DNA of 64,000 nt from Pythium myriotylum (Eukaryota; Oomycota; Peronosporomycetes; Pythiales; Pythiaceae). The stretch is from the NCBI GenBank assembly GCA_023091665.1, contig JALJCQ010000004.1:1674001-1738000 (forward strand). Reading direction: 5' to 3'. Below the pieces are notes generated by a model. The model made no database searches. It had not been told where the DNA came from and saw only the letters and a program-made list of their open reading frames with translations. This document shows positions 1 through 12,958 of the stretch, in pieces; the stretch's first letter is position 1; each line of letters opens with the position of its first letter. The translations under genes and the position numbers were made by a program.

Positions 1-393
1 GTCGTCGCTCAGCGACCCCGCGACGCGGTTGCCACAACAATCCACCCAAAAACAAACTAGCCTTCCCCCACAACAACTCCCAACCGATGTATCATCGCGC
101 GCAAGACAAGACACAGCCAGCCGCCGACCCGAATGCATATGGTCGTGCACATCTCGCTGCGTTCCTATGTCTTCCACGTCTTCGCATCCTCTCATCTTCT
201 CATCTTCGTCTCCGAGAGTGTCGAGTGTCGGCACCTGTCTCTTCGTCACAGCTCCGTGTCGGCTTGCCAGACCCCGCGCAGCGCGGCTACCCGAAATCCT
301 AGCTCACCGCCTGTCCCCTCTGCACAACACAGCCATCTTCGTTTACTCCTTCGGTGCCTTCTCCGTCTTCTCCGTCTTCCCATTTGCTCGGTC

Positions 394-460
394 TTCTCGG
401 TCCTCTCGGTCTTCTCGGTCCTCTCGGTCCTCTCGGTCTTCTCGGTCTTCTCGGTCTTCT
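394..460. repeat. CT-rich minisatellite (TCGGTCYTC)n, first example; one per unit
   Basis: Head-to-tail 9-bp repeats that change copy number between units (about 5 to 8 copies) and in most units are split by a TTCTCC insertion (for example about 1741-1800). In one frame they spell Arg-Ser-Ser repeats, on the other strand Arg-Pro-rich repeats; I regard this as a by-product. Together with the AGAAG tract they explain most unit length differences. Confidence 0.9.
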
Positions 461-593
461 CATACGCTCGTCATCGTATCTTCGTTCATACCAGCTGGGA
501 AGAAAACAAAGGAGAAGAAAAGAAAACACCAACAGTCTCATAGACGATCTTGATTCAGGTTTTGTTTGTTCGTTTGTTTGTTTGGGAAAGAGG

Positions 594-655
594 AGGGAGG
601 AGAGGAGAGAAGAGAAGAGAAGAGAAGAGAAGAGAAGAGACGAGACGAGACGAGG
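594..655. repeat. Purine microsatellite (AGAAG/AGGAG)n, first example; one per unit
   Basis: A pure A/G stretch on the plus strand, of variable length between units (longest about 5915-5980). It is a homopurine-homopyrimidine tract directly before the G-quadruplex motif of each unit. Confidence 0.88.
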
Positions 656-671
656 GAGGAGAGGAGAGGAA

Positions 672-697
672 GGGGTAGGGTAGGAGTAGGGTAGGGG
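672..697 (+). other. G-quadruplex motif, first example; one per unit
   Basis: Four G-tracts (GGGG, GGG, GGG, GGGG) separated by TA, TAGGAGTA and TA, about 145 bp from the 3' end of the tRNA. Present in every full unit. Folding is inferred from the motif only. Confidence 0.7.
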
Positions 698-826
698 TGT
701 TGTACGTGGAGGGTGGGAGCTATTGATGGGGGAGAGAGGAGGCAGAGCGATCTGATGGGGGGCGGGAGCAGGCAGGGTGATTAGTGATGGTGGAAGGCTG
801 GCATGGAGTGGGTCGTGTGACGTTGC

Positions 827-831
827 AAAAA
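827..831 (-). terminator. Pol III terminator (T5) of tRNA-Pro copy 1
   Basis: Five A on the plus strand give TTTTT on the tRNA strand, nine nucleotides past the discriminator base. The same run lies at the same distance downstream of every tRNA in the array. Confidence 0.75.
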
Positions 832-840
832 GATAGACAA

Positions 841-912
841 GGGCCATGCCGGAGATCGAATCCGGGACCTCTCGCACCCTAAGCGAGAATCATACCACTA
901 GACCACATGGCC
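841..912 (-). tRNA. tRNA-Pro(AGG), array copy 1 of 21 (reference description)
   Basis: Read on the minus strand: 7-bp acceptor stem GGCCATG/CATGGCC, D-arm region GTCTAGTGGTATGATT as in other eukaryotic tRNA-Pro, anticodon stem CTCGC/GCGAG, loop TTAGGGT with anticodon AGG, T-stem CCGGA/TCCGG around loop TTCGATC, discriminator C (base 841), no CCA encoded. T5 follows after 9 nt (827-831 on the plus strand), a normal Pol III stop. The A box is good. The B box departs from consensus: the G53-C61 pair is A53-U61, as in all 21 copies. It decodes proline CCU codons (CCC by wobble after inosine modification). Whether it is transcribed cannot be judged from sequence. Confidence 0.93.
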
Positions 913-2176
913 GCGCAAACCACTATTTACGACCCCCTCCTCAAACACAACCCTAAGCCTAAATGACCTCTCAAAACACATAACACAAACACACTACACA
1001 CACATCATACCCAGGCCCACAGCAACCATACACACCAATTACAAACACTACCAACACTACCCCCTTCTCCCTCTCCCCCTTACCCTCACACTACTATTAC
1101 TACCACCACACTTCTAGTGCCCACGGACTTCGCGGACCACCGACTTCCTTCGCCGACCCATGCTTCGAGGGCGTCACCCCACGTTACAGCGCCACTGCAG
1201 CGCCAGTACCAAACTAGTATTTCGACATCTACGACTACGGCTTCGTCCGCGTCTATGTCGACTGCGTCCACATCGGCTGCGGTCGCGGCAGCTCGTTACC
1301 CGCCAATTCAACGCCACGAATCTTATCTTTATTGTTCTACCACCGCGTCGTCGCTCAGCGACCCCGCGACGCGGTTGCCACAACAATCCACCCAAAAACA
1401 AACTAGCCTTCCCCCACAACAACTCCCAACCGATGTATCATCGCGCGCAAGACAAGACACAGCCAGCCGCCGACCCGAATGCATATGGTCGTGCACATCT
1501 CGCTGCGTTCCTATGTCTTCCACGTCTTCGCATCCTCTCATCTTCTCATCTTCGTCTCCGAGAGTGTCGAGTGTCGGCACCTGTCTCTTCGTCACAGCTC
1601 CGTGTCGGCTTGCCAGACCCCGCGCAGCGCGGCTACCCGAAATCCTAGCTCACCGCCTGTCCCCTCTGCACAACACAGCCATCTTCGTTTACTCCTTCGG
1701 TGCCTTCTCCGTCTTCTCCGTCTTCCCATTTGCTCGGTCTTCTCGGTCCTCTCGGTCTTCTCCTTCTCGGTCCTCTCGGTCTTCTCGGTCTTCTCGGTCT
1801 TCTCATACGCTCGTCATCGTATCTTCGTTCATACCAGCTGGGAAGAAAACAAAGGAGAAGAAAAGAAAACACCAACAGTCTCATAGACGATCTTGATTCA
1901 GGTTTTGTTTGTTCGTTTGTTTGTTTGGGAAAGAGGAGGGAGGAGAGGAGAGAAGAAGAGAAGAGAAGAGAAGAGACGAGACGAGACGAGGGAGGAGAGG
2001 AGAGGAAGGGGTAGGGTAGGAGTAGGGTAGGGGTGTTGTACGTGGAGGGTGGGAGCTATTGATGGGGGAGAGAGGAGGCAGAGCGATCTGATGGGGGGCG
2101 GGAGCAGGCAGGGTGATTAGTGATGGTGGAAGGCTGGCATGGAGTGGGTCGTGTGACGTTGCAAAAAGATAGACAA

Positions 2177-2248
2177 GGGCCATGCCGGAGATCGAATCCG
2201 GGACCTCTCGCACCCTAAGCGAGAATCATACCACTAGACCACATGGCC
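2177..2248 (-). tRNA. tRNA-Pro(AGG), copy 2
   Basis: Same sequence as copy 1. 1336 bp after copy 1. The unit has the older cagagcg variant upstream and a 6-base G-run. Confidence 0.93.
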
Positions 2249-3497
2249 GCGCAAACCACTATTTACGACCCCCTCCTCAAACACAACCCTAAGCCTAAAT
2301 GACCTCTCAAAACACATAACACAAACACACTACACACACATCATACCCAGGCCCACAGCAACCATACACACCAATTACAAACACTACCAACACTACCCCC
2401 TTCTCCCTCTCCCCCTTACCCTCACACTACTATTACTACCACCACACTTCTAGTGCCCACGGACTTCGCGGACCACCGACTTCCTTCGCCGACCCATGCT
2501 TCGAGGGCGTCACCCCACGTTACAGCGCCACTGCAGCGCCAGTACCAAACTAGTATTTCGACATCTACGACTACGGCTTCGTCCGCGTCTATGTCGACTG
2601 CGTCCACATCGGCTGCGGTCGCGGCAGCTCGTTACCCGCCAATTCAACGCCACGAATCTTATCTTTATTGTTCTACCACCGCGTCGTCGCTCAGCGACCC
2701 CGCGACGCGGTTGCCACAACAATCCACCCAAAAACAAACTAGCCTTCCCCCACAACAACTCCCAACCGATGTATCATCGCGCGCAAGACAAGACACAGCC
2801 AGCCGCCGACCCGAATGCATATGGTCGTGCACATCTCGCTGCGTTCCTATGTCTTCCACGTCTTCGCATCCTCTCATCTTCTCATCTTCGTCTCCGAGAG
2901 TGTCGAGTGTCGGCACCTGTCTCTTCGTCACAGCTCCGTGTCGGCTTGCCAGACCCCGCGCAGCGCGGCTACCCGAAATCCTAGCTCACCGCCTGTCCCC
3001 TCTGCACAACACAGCCATCTTCGTTTACTCCTTCGGTGCCTTCTCCGTCTTCTCCGTCTTCCCATTTGCTCGGTCTTCTCGGTCCTCTCGGTCCTCTCGG
3101 TCTTCTCGGTCTTCTCGGTCTTCTCATACGCTCGTCATCGTATCTTCGTTCATACCAGCTGGGAAGAAAACAAAGGAGAAGAAAAGAAAACACCAACAGT
3201 CTCATAGACGATCTTGATTCAGGTTTTGTTTGTTCGTTTGTTTGTTTGGGAAAGAGGAGGGAGGAGAGGAGAGAAGAAGAGAAGAGAAGAGAAGAGACGA
3301 GACGAGACGAGGGAGGAGAGGAGAGGAAGGGGTAGGGTAGGAGTAGGGTAGGGGTGTTGTACGTGGAGGGTGGGAGCTATTGATGGGGGAGAGAGGAGGC
3401 AGAGCGATCTGATGGGGGGCGGGAGCAGGCAGGGTGATTAGTGATGGTGGAAGGCTGGCATGGAGTGGGTCGTGTGACGTTGCAAAAAGATAGACAA

Positions 3498-3569
3498 GGG
3501 CCATGCCGGAGATCGAATCCGGGACCTCTCGCACCCTAAGCGAGAATCATACCACTAGACCACATGGCC
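3498..3569 (-). tRNA. tRNA-Pro(AGG), copy 3
   Basis: Same sequence as copy 1. Its unit (1321 bp) is the shortest, because the minisatellite lost 15 bp. Confidence 0.93.
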
Positions 3570-4833
3570 GCGCAAACCACTATTTACGACCCCCTCCTCA
3601 AACACAACCCTAAGCCTAAATGACCTCTCAAAACACATAACACAAACACACTACACACACATCATACCCAGGCCCACAGCAACCATACACACCAATTACA
3701 AACACTACCAACACTACCCCCTTCTCCCTCTCCCCCTTACCCTCACACTACTATTACTACCACCACACTTCTAGTGCCCACGGACTTCGCGGACCACCGA
3801 CTTCCTTCGCCGACCCATGCTTCGAGGGCGTCACCCCACGTTACAGCGCCACTGCAGCGCCAGTACCAAACTAGTATTTCGACATCTACGACTACGGCTT
3901 CGTCCGCGTCTATGTCGACTGCGTCCACATCGGCTGCGGTCGCGGCAGCTCGTTACCCGCCAATTCAACGCCACGAATCTTATCTTTATTGTTCTACCAC
4001 CGCGTCGTCGCTCAGCGACCCCGCGACGCGGTTGCCACAACAATCCACCCAAAAACAAACTAGCCTTCCCCCACAACAACTCCCAACCGATGTATCATCG
4101 CGCGCAAGACAAGACACAGCCAGCCGCCGACCCGAATGCATATGGTCGTGCACATCTCGCTGCGTTCCTATGTCTTCCACGTCTTCGCATCCTCTCATCT
4201 TCTCATCTTCGTCTCCGAGAGTGTCGAGTGTCGGCACCTGTCTCTTCGTCACAGCTCCGTGTCGGCTTGCCAGACCCCGCGCAGCGCGGCTACCCGAAAT
4301 CCTAGCTCACCGCCTGTCCCCTCTGCACAACACAGCCATCTTCGTTTACTCCTTCGGTGCCTTCTCCGTCTTCTCCGTCTTCCCATTTGCTCGGTCTTCT
4401 CGGTCCTCTCGGTCTTCTCCTTCTCGGTCCTCTCGGTCTTCTCGGTCTTCTCGGTCTTCTCATACGCTCGTCATCGTATCTTCGTTCATACCAGCTGGGA
4501 AGAAAACAAAGGAGAAGAAAAGAAAACACCAACAGTCTCATAGACGATCTTGATTCAGGTTTTGTTTGTTCGTTTGTTTGTTTGGGAAAGAGGAGGGAGG
4601 AGAGGAGAGAAGAAGAGAAGAGAAGAGAAGAGACGAGACGAGACGAGGGAGGAGAGGAGAGGAAGGGGTAGGGTAGGAGTAGGGTAGGGGTGTTGTACGT
4701 GGAGGGTGGGAGCTATTGATGGGGGAGAGAGGAGGCAGAGCGATCTGATGGGGGGCGGGAGCAGGCAGGGTGATTAGTGATGGTGGAAGGCTGGCATGGA
4801 GTGGGTCGTGTGACGTTGCAAAAAGATAGACAA

Positions 4834-4905
4834 GGGCCATGCCGGAGATCGAATCCGGGACCTCTCGCACCCTAAGCGAGAATCATACCACTAGACCACA
4901 TGGCC
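4834..4905 (-). tRNA. tRNA-Pro(AGG), copy 4
   Basis: Same sequence as copy 1. Its unit repeats the 1336-bp form of copy 2, so long and short units alternate here. Confidence 0.93.
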
Positions 4906-6181
4906 GCGCAAACCACTATTTACGACCCCCTCCTCAAACACAACCCTAAGCCTAAATGACCTCTCAAAACACATAACACAAACACACTACACACACATCA
5001 TACCCAGGCCCACAGCAACCATACACACCAATTACAAACACTACCAACACTACCCCCTTCTCCCTCTCCCCCTTACCCTCACACTACTATTACTACCACC
5101 ACACTTCTAGTGCCCACGGACTTCGCGGACCACCGACTTCCTTCGCCGACCCATGCTTCGAGGGCGTCACCCCACGTTACAGCGCCACTGCAGCGCCAGT
5201 ACCAAACTAGTATTTCGACATCTACGACTACGGCTTCGTCCGCGTCTATGTCGACTGCGTCCACATCGGCTGCGGTCGCGGCAGCTCGTTACCCGCCAAT
5301 TCAACGCCACGAATCTTATCTTTATTGTTCTACCACCGCGTCGTCGCTCAGCGACCCCGCGACGCGGTTGCCACAACAATCCACCCAAAAACAAACTAGC
5401 CTTCCCCCACAACAACTCCCAACCGATGTATCATCGCGCGCAAGACAAGACACAGCCAGCCGCCGACCCGAATGCATATGGTCGTGCACATCTCGCTGCG
5501 TTCCTATGTCTTCCACGTCTTCGCATCCTCTCATCTTCTCATCTTCGTCTCCGAGAGTGTCGAGTGTCGGCACCTGTCTCTTCGTCACAGCTCCGTGTCG
5601 GCTTGCCAGACCCCGCGCAGCGCGGCTACCCGAAATCCTAGCTCACCGCCTGTCCCCTCTGCACAACACAGCCATCTTCGTTTACTCCTTCGGTGCCTTC
5701 TCCGTCTTCTCCGTCTTCCCATTTGCTCGGTCTTCTCGGTCCTCTCGGTCCTCTCGGTCTTCTCGGTCTTCTCGGTCTTCTCATACGCTCGTCATCGTAT
5801 CTTCGTTCATACCAGCTGGGAAGAAAACAAAGGAGAAGAAAAGAAAACACCAACAGTCTCATAGACGATCTTGATTCAGGTTTTGTTTGTTCGTTTGTTT
5901 GTTTGGGAAAGAGGAGGGAGGAGAGGAGAGAAGAGAAGAGAAGAGAAGAGAAGAGAAGAGAAGAGAAGAGAAGAGAAGAGACGAGACGAGACGAGGGAGG
6001 AGAGGAGAGGAAGGGGTAGGGTAGGAGTAGGGTAGGGGTGTTGTACGTGGAGGGTGGGAGCTATTGATGGGGGAGAGAGGAGGCAGAGCGATCTGATGGG
6101 GGGCGGGAGCAGGCAGGGTGATTAGTGATGGTGGAAGGCTGGCATGGAGTGGGTCGTGTGACGTTGCAAAAAGATAGACAA

Positions 6182-6253
6182 GGGCCATGCCGGAGATCGA
6201 ATCCGGGACCTCTCGCACCCTAAGCGAGAATCATACCACTAGACCACATGGCC
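6182..6253 (-). tRNA. tRNA-Pro(AGG), copy 5
   Basis: Same sequence as copy 1. The AGAAG tract of this unit (about 5930-5980) is the longest in the array. Confidence 0.93.
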
Positions 6254-7522
6254 GCGCAAACCACTATTTACGACCCCCTCCTCAAACACAACCCTAAGCC
6301 TAAATGACCTCTCAAAACACATAACACAAACACACTACACACACATCATACCCAGGCCCACAGCAACCATACACACCAATTACAAACACTACCAACACTA
6401 CCCCCTTCTCCCTCTCCCCCTTACCCTCACACTACTATTACTACCACCACACTTCTAGTGCCCACGGACTTCGCGGACCACCGACTTCCTTCGCCGACCC
6501 ATGCTTCGAGGGCGTCACCCCACGTTACAGCGCCACTGCAGCGCCAGTACCAAACTAGTATTTCGACATCTACGACTACGGCTTCGTCCGCGTCTATGTC
6601 GACTGCGTCCACATCGGCTGCGGTCGCGGCAGCTCGTTACCCGCCAATTCAACGCCACGAATCTTATCTTTATTGTTCTACCACCGCGTCGTCGCTCAGC
6701 GACCCCGCGACGCGGTTGCCACAACAATCCACCCAAAAACAAACTAGCCTTCCCCCACAACAACTCCCAACCGATGTATCATCGCGCGCAAGACAAGACA
6801 CAGCCAGCCGCCGACCCGAATGCATATGGTCGTGCACATCTCGCTGCGTTCCTATGTCTTCCACGTCTTCGCATCCTCTCATCTTCTCATCTTCGTCTCC
6901 GAGAGTGTCGAGTGTCGGCACCTGTCTCTTCGTCACAGCTCCGTGTCGGCTTGCCAGACCCCGCGCAGCGCGGCTACCCGAAATCCTAGCTCACCGCCTG
7001 TCCCCTCTGCACAACACAGCCATCTTCGTTTACTCCTTCGGTGCCTTCTCCGTCTTCTCCGTCTTCCCATTTGCTCGGTCTTCTCGGTCCTCTCGGTCTT
7101 CTCCTTCTCGGTCCTCTCGGTCTTCTCGGTCTTCTCGGTCTTCTCATACGCTCGTCATCGTATCTTCGTTCATACCAGCTGGGAAGAAAACAAAGGAGAA
7201 GAAAAGAAAACACCAACAGTCTCATAGACGATCTTGATTCAGGTTTTGTTTGTTCGTTTGTTTGTTTGGGAAAGAGGAGGGAGGAGAGGAGAGAAGAAGA
7301 GAAGAGAAGAGAAGAGAAGAGACGAGACGAGACGAGGGAGGAGAGGAGAGGAAGGGGTAGGGTAGGAGTAGGGTAGGGGTGTTGTACGTGGAGGGTGGGA
7401 GCTATTGATGGGGGAGAGAGGAGGCAGAGCGATCTGATGGGGGGCGGGAGCAGGCAGGGTGATTAGTGATGGTGGAAGGCTGGCATGGAGTGGGTCGTGT
7501 GACGTTGCAAAAAGATAGACAA

Positions 7523-7594
7523 GGGCCATGCCGGAGATCGAATCCGGGACCTCTCGCACCCTAAGCGAGAATCATACCACTAGACCACATGGCC
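7523..7594 (-). tRNA. tRNA-Pro(AGG), copy 6
   Basis: Same sequence as copy 1. Start of a run of equal 1341-bp spacings. Confidence 0.93.
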
Positions 7595-8863
7595 GCGCAA
7601 ACCACTATTTACGACCCCCTCCTCAAACACAACCCTAAGCCTAAATGACCTCTCAAAACACATAACACAAACACACTACACACACATCATACCCAGGCCC
7701 ACAGCAACCATACACACCAATTACAAACACTACCAACACTACCCCCTTCTCCCTCTCCCCCTTACCCTCACACTACTATTACTACCACCACACTTCTAGT
7801 GCCCACGGACTTCGCGGACCACCGACTTCCTTCGCCGACCCATGCTTCGAGGGCGTCACCCCACGTTACAGCGCCACTGCAGCGCCAGTACCAAACTAGT
7901 ATTTCGACATCTACGACTACGGCTTCGTCCGCGTCTATGTCGACTGCGTCCACATCGGCTGCGGTCGCGGCAGCTCGTTACCCGCCAATTCAACGCCACG
8001 AATCTTATCTTTATTGTTCTACCACCGCGTCGTCGCTCAGCGACCCCGCGACGCGGTTGCCACAACAATCCACCCAAAAACAAACTAGCCTTCCCCCACA
8101 ACAACTCCCAACCGATGTATCATCGCGCGCAAGACAAGACACAGCCAGCCGCCGACCCGAATGCATATGGTCGTGCACATCTCGCTGCGTTCCTATGTCT
8201 TCCACGTCTTCGCATCCTCTCATCTTCTCATCTTCGTCTCCGAGAGTGTCGAGTGTCGGCACCTGTCTCTTCGTCACAGCTCCGTGTCGGCTTGCCAGAC
8301 CCCGCGCAGCGCGGCTACCCGAAATCCTAGCTCACAGCCTGTCCCCTCTGCACAACACAGCCATCTTCGTTTACTCCTTCGGTGCCTTCTCCGTCTTCTC
8401 CGTCTTCCCATTTGCTCGGTCTTCTCGGTCCTCTCGGTCTTCTCCTTCTCGGTCCTCTCGGTCTTCTCGGTCTTCTCGGTCTTCTCATACGCTCGTCATC
8501 GTATCTTCGTTCATACCAGCTGGGAAGAAAACAAAGGAGAAGAAAAGAAAACACCAACAGTCTCATAGACGATCTTGATTCAGGTTTTGTTTGTTCGTTT
8601 GTTTGTTTGGGAAAGAGGAGGGAGGAGAGGAGAGAAGAAGAGAAGAGAAGAGAAGAGAAGAGACGAGACGAGACGAGGGAGGAGAGGAGAGGAAGGGGTA
8701 GGGTAGGAGTAGGGTAGGGGTGTTGTACGTGGAGGGTGGGAGCTATTGATGGGGGAGAGAGGAGGCAGAGCGATCTGATGGGGGGCGGGAGCAGGCAGGG
8801 TGATTAGTGATGGTGGAAGGCTGGCATGGAGTGGGTCGTGTGACGTTGCAAAAAGATAGACAA

Positions 8864-8935
8864 GGGCCATGCCGGAGATCGAATCCGGGACCTCTCGCAC
8901 CCTAAGCGAGAATCATACCACTAGACCACATGGCC
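8864..8935 (-). tRNA. tRNA-Pro(AGG), copy 7
   Basis: Same sequence as copy 1. Last unit with the cagagcg variant; it also has a private C-to-A change at about 8335. Confidence 0.93.
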
Positions 8936-10204
8936 GCGCAAACCACTATTTACGACCCCCTCCTCAAACACAACCCTAAGCCTAAATGACCTCTCAAAAC
9001 ACATAACACAAACACACTACACACACATCATACCCAGGCCCACAGCAACCATACACACCAATTACAAACACTACCAACACTACCCCCTTCTCCCTCTCCC
9101 CCTTACCCTCACACTACTATTACTACCACCACACTTCTAGTGCCCACGGACTTCGCGGACCACCGACTTCCTTCGCCGACCCATGCTTCGAGGGCGTCAC
9201 CCCACGTTACAGCGCCACTGCAGCGCCAGTACCAAACTAGTATTTCGACATCTACGACTACGGCTTCGTCCGCGTCTATGTCGACTGCGTCCACATCGGC
9301 TGCGGTCGCGGCAGCTCGTTACCCGCCAATTCAACGCCACGAATCTTATCTTTATTGTTCTACCACCGCGTCGTCGCTCAGCGACCCCGCGACGCGGTTG
9401 CCACAACAATCCACCCAAAAACAAACTAGCCTTCCCCCACAACAACTCCCAACCGATGTATCATCGCGCGCAAGACAAGACACAGCCAGCCGCCGACCCG
9501 AATGCATATGGTCGTGCACATCTCGCTGCGTTCCTATGTCTTCCACGTCTTCGCATCCTCTCATCTTCTCATCTTCGTCTCCGAGAGTGTCGAGTGTCGG
9601 CACCTGTCTCTTCGTCACAGCTCCGTGTCGGCTTGCCAGACCCCGCGCAGCGCGGCTACCCGAAATCCTAGCTCACCGCCTGTCCCCTCTGCACAACACA
9701 GCCATCTTCGTTTACTCCTTCGGTGCCTTCTCCGTCTTCTCCGTCTTCCCATTTGCTCGGTCTTCTCGGTCCTCTCGGTCTTCTCCTTCTCGGTCCTCTC
9801 GGTCTTCTCGGTCTTCTCGGTCTTCTCATACGCTCGTCATCGTATCTTCGTTCATACCAGCTGGGAAGAAAACAAAGGAGAAGAAAAGAAAACACCAACA
9901 GTCTCATAGACGATCTTGATTCAGGTTTTGTTTGTTCGTTTGTTTGTTTGGGAAAGAGGAGGGAGGAGAGGAGAGAAGAAGAGAAGAGAAGAGAAGAGAA
10001 GAGACGAGACGAGACGAGGGAGGAGAGGAGAGGAAGGGGTAGGGTAGGAGTAGGGTAGGGGTGTTGTACGTGGAGGGTGGGAGCTATTGATGGGGGAGAG
10101 AGGAGGCAGGGCGATCTGATGGGGGGCGGGAGCAGGCAGGGTGATTAGTGATGGTGGAAGGCTGGCATGGAGTGGGTCGTGTGACGTTGCAAAAAGATAG
10201 ACAA

Positions 10205-10276
10205 GGGCCATGCCGGAGATCGAATCCGGGACCTCTCGCACCCTAAGCGAGAATCATACCACTAGACCACATGGCC
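10205..10276 (-). tRNA. tRNA-Pro(AGG), copy 8
   Basis: Same sequence as copy 1. First unit with the cagggcg variant (about 10090), which then holds to the end of the array. Confidence 0.93.
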
Positions 10277-11545
10277 GCGCAAACCACTATTTACGACCCC
10301 CTCCTCAAACACAACCCTAAGCCTAAATGACCTCTCAAAACACATAACACAAACACACTACACACACATCATACCCAGGCCCACAGCAACCATACACACC
10401 AATTACAAACACTACCAACACTACCCCCTTCTCCCTCTCCCCCTTACCCTCACACTACTATTACTACCACCACACTTCTAGTGCCCACGGACTTCGCGGA
10501 CCACCGACTTCCTTCGCCGACCCATGCTTCGAGGGCGTCACCCCACGTTACAGCGCCACTGCAGCGCCAGTACCAAACTAGTATTTCGACATCTACGACT
10601 ACGGCTTCGTCCGCGTCTATGTCGACTGCGTCCACATCGGCTGCGGTCGCGGCAGCTCGTTACCCGCCAATTCAACGCCACGAATCTTATCTTTATTGTT
10701 CTACCACCGCGTCGTCGCTCAGCGACCCCGCGACGCGGTTGCCACAACAATCCACCCAAAAACAAACTAGCCTTCCCCCACAACAACTCCCAACCGATGT
10801 ATCATCGCGCGCAAGACAAGACACAGCCAGCCGCCGACCCGAATGCATATGGTCGTGCACATCTCGCTGCGTTCCTATGTCTTCCACGTCTTCGCATCCT
10901 CTCATCTTCTCATCTTCGTCTCCGAGAGTGTCGAGTGTCGGCACCTGTCTCTTCGTCACAGCTCCGTGTCGGCTTGCCAGACCCCGCGCAGCGCGGCTAC
11001 CCGAAATCCTAGCTCACCGCCTGTCCCCTCTGCACAACACAGCCATCTTCGTTTACTCCTTCGGTGCCTTCTCCGTCTTCTCCGTCTTCCCATTTGCTCG
11101 GTCTTCTCGGTCCTCTCGGTCTTCTCCTTCTCGGTCCTCTCGGTCTTCTCGGTCTTCTCGGTCTTCTCATACGCTCGTCATCGTATCTTCGTTCATACCA
11201 GCTGGGAAGAAAACAAAGGAGAAGAAAAGAAAACACCAACAGTCTCATAGACGATCTTGATTCAGGTTTTGTTTGTTCGTTTGTTTGTTTGGGAAAGAGG
11301 AGGGAGGAGAGGAGAGAAGAAGAGAAGAGAAGAGAAGAGAAGAGACGAGACGAGACGAGGGAGGAGAGGAGAGGAAGGGGTAGGGTAGGAGTAGGGTAGG
11401 GGTGTTGTACGTGGAGGGTGGGAGCTATTGATGGGGGAGAGAGGAGGCAGGGCGATCTGATGGGGGGCGGGAGCAGGCAGGGTGATTAGTGATGGTGGAA
11501 GGCTGGCATGGAGTGGGTCGTGTGACGTTGCAAAAAGATAGACAA

Positions 11546-11617
11546 GGGCCATGCCGGAGATCGAATCCGGGACCTCTCGCACCCTAAGCGAGAATCATAC
11601 CACTAGACCACATGGCC
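11546..11617 (-). tRNA. tRNA-Pro(AGG), copy 9
   Basis: Same sequence as copy 1; 1341-bp spacing. Confidence 0.93.
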
Positions 11618-12886
11618 GCGCAAACCACTATTTACGACCCCCTCCTCAAACACAACCCTAAGCCTAAATGACCTCTCAAAACACATAACACAAACACACT
11701 ACACACACATCATACCCAGGCCCACAGCAACCATACACACCAATTACAAACACTACCAACACTACCCCCTTCTCCCTCTCCCCCTTACCCTCACACTACT
11801 ATTACTACCACCACACTTCTAGTGCCCACGGACTTCGCGGACCACCGACTTCCTTCGCCGACCCATGCTTCGAGGGCGTCACCCCACGTTACAGCGCCAC
11901 TGCAGCGCCAGTACCAAACTAGTATTTCGACATCTACGACTACGGCTTCGTCCGCGTCTATGTCGACTGCGTCCACATCGGCTGCGGTCGCGGCAGCTCG
12001 TTACCCGCCAATTCAACGCCACGAATCTTATCTTTATTGTTCTACCACCGCGTCGTCGCTCAGCGACCCCGCGACGCGGTTGCCACAACAATCCACCCAA
12101 AAACAAACTAGCCTTCCCCCACAACAACTCCCAACCGATGTATCATCGCGCGCAAGACAAGACACAGCCAGCCGCCGACCCGAATGCATATGGTCGTGCA
12201 CATCTCGCTGCGTTCCTATGTCTTCCACGTCTTCGCATCCTCTCATCTTCTCATCTTCGTCTCCGAGAGTGTCGAGTGTCGGCACCTGTCTCTTCGTCAC
12301 AGCTCCGTGTCGGCTTGCCAGACCCCGCGCAGCGCGGCTACCCGAAATCCTAGCTCACCGCCTGTCCCCTCTGCACAACACAGCCATCTTCGTTTACTCC
12401 TTCGGTGCCTTCTCCGTCTTCTCCGTCTTCCCATTTGCTCGGTCTTCTCGGTCCTCTCGGTCTTCTCCTTCTCGGTCCTCTCGGTCCTCTCGGTCTTCTC
12501 GGTCTTCTCATACGCTCGTCATCGTATCTTCGTTCATACCAGCTGGGAAGAAAACAAAGGAGAAGAAAAGAAAACACCAACAGTCTCATAGACGATCTTG
12601 ATTCAGGTTTTGTTTGTTCGTTTGTTTGTTTGGGAAAGAGGAGGGAGGAGAGGAGAGAAGAAGAGAAGAGAAGAGAAGAGAAGAGACGAGACGAGACGAG
12701 GGAGGAGAGGAGAGGAAGGGGTAGGGTAGGAGTAGGGTAGGGGTGTTGTACGTGGAGGGTGGGAGCTATTGATGGGGGAGAGAGGAGGCAGGGCGATCTG
12801 ATGGGGGGCGGGAGCAGGCAGGGTGATTAGTGATGGTGGAAGGCTGGCATGGAGTGGGTCGTGTGACGTTGCAAAAAGATAGACAA

Positions 12887-12958
12887 GGGCCATGCCGGAG
12901 ATCGAATCCGGGACCTCTCGCACCCTAAGCGAGAATCATACCACTAGACCACATGGCC
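12887..12958 (-). tRNA. tRNA-Pro(AGG), copy 10
   Basis: Same sequence as copy 1. First unit whose minisatellite has a second TCGGTCCTC block, a variant kept by later units. Confidence 0.93.

Noticed and set aside
299..877. Minus-strand frame of up to 192 codons overlapping the tRNA
   Set aside because: It starts inside the tRNA gene, consists of translated simple repeats, and is interrupted in many units by changes in the AGAAG tract.
945..970. CCCTAAGCCTAAA in each unit, telomere-like
   Set aside because: One and a half degenerate units only; no telomeric array.
1117..1896. Open frame of 259 codons repeated in every array unit, with Arg-Ser-Ser repeats (SR-protein-like)
   Set aside because: It begins with GTG, overlaps equally long frames in other frames and on the other strand, and its length follows minisatellite copy number. 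Composition explains it.
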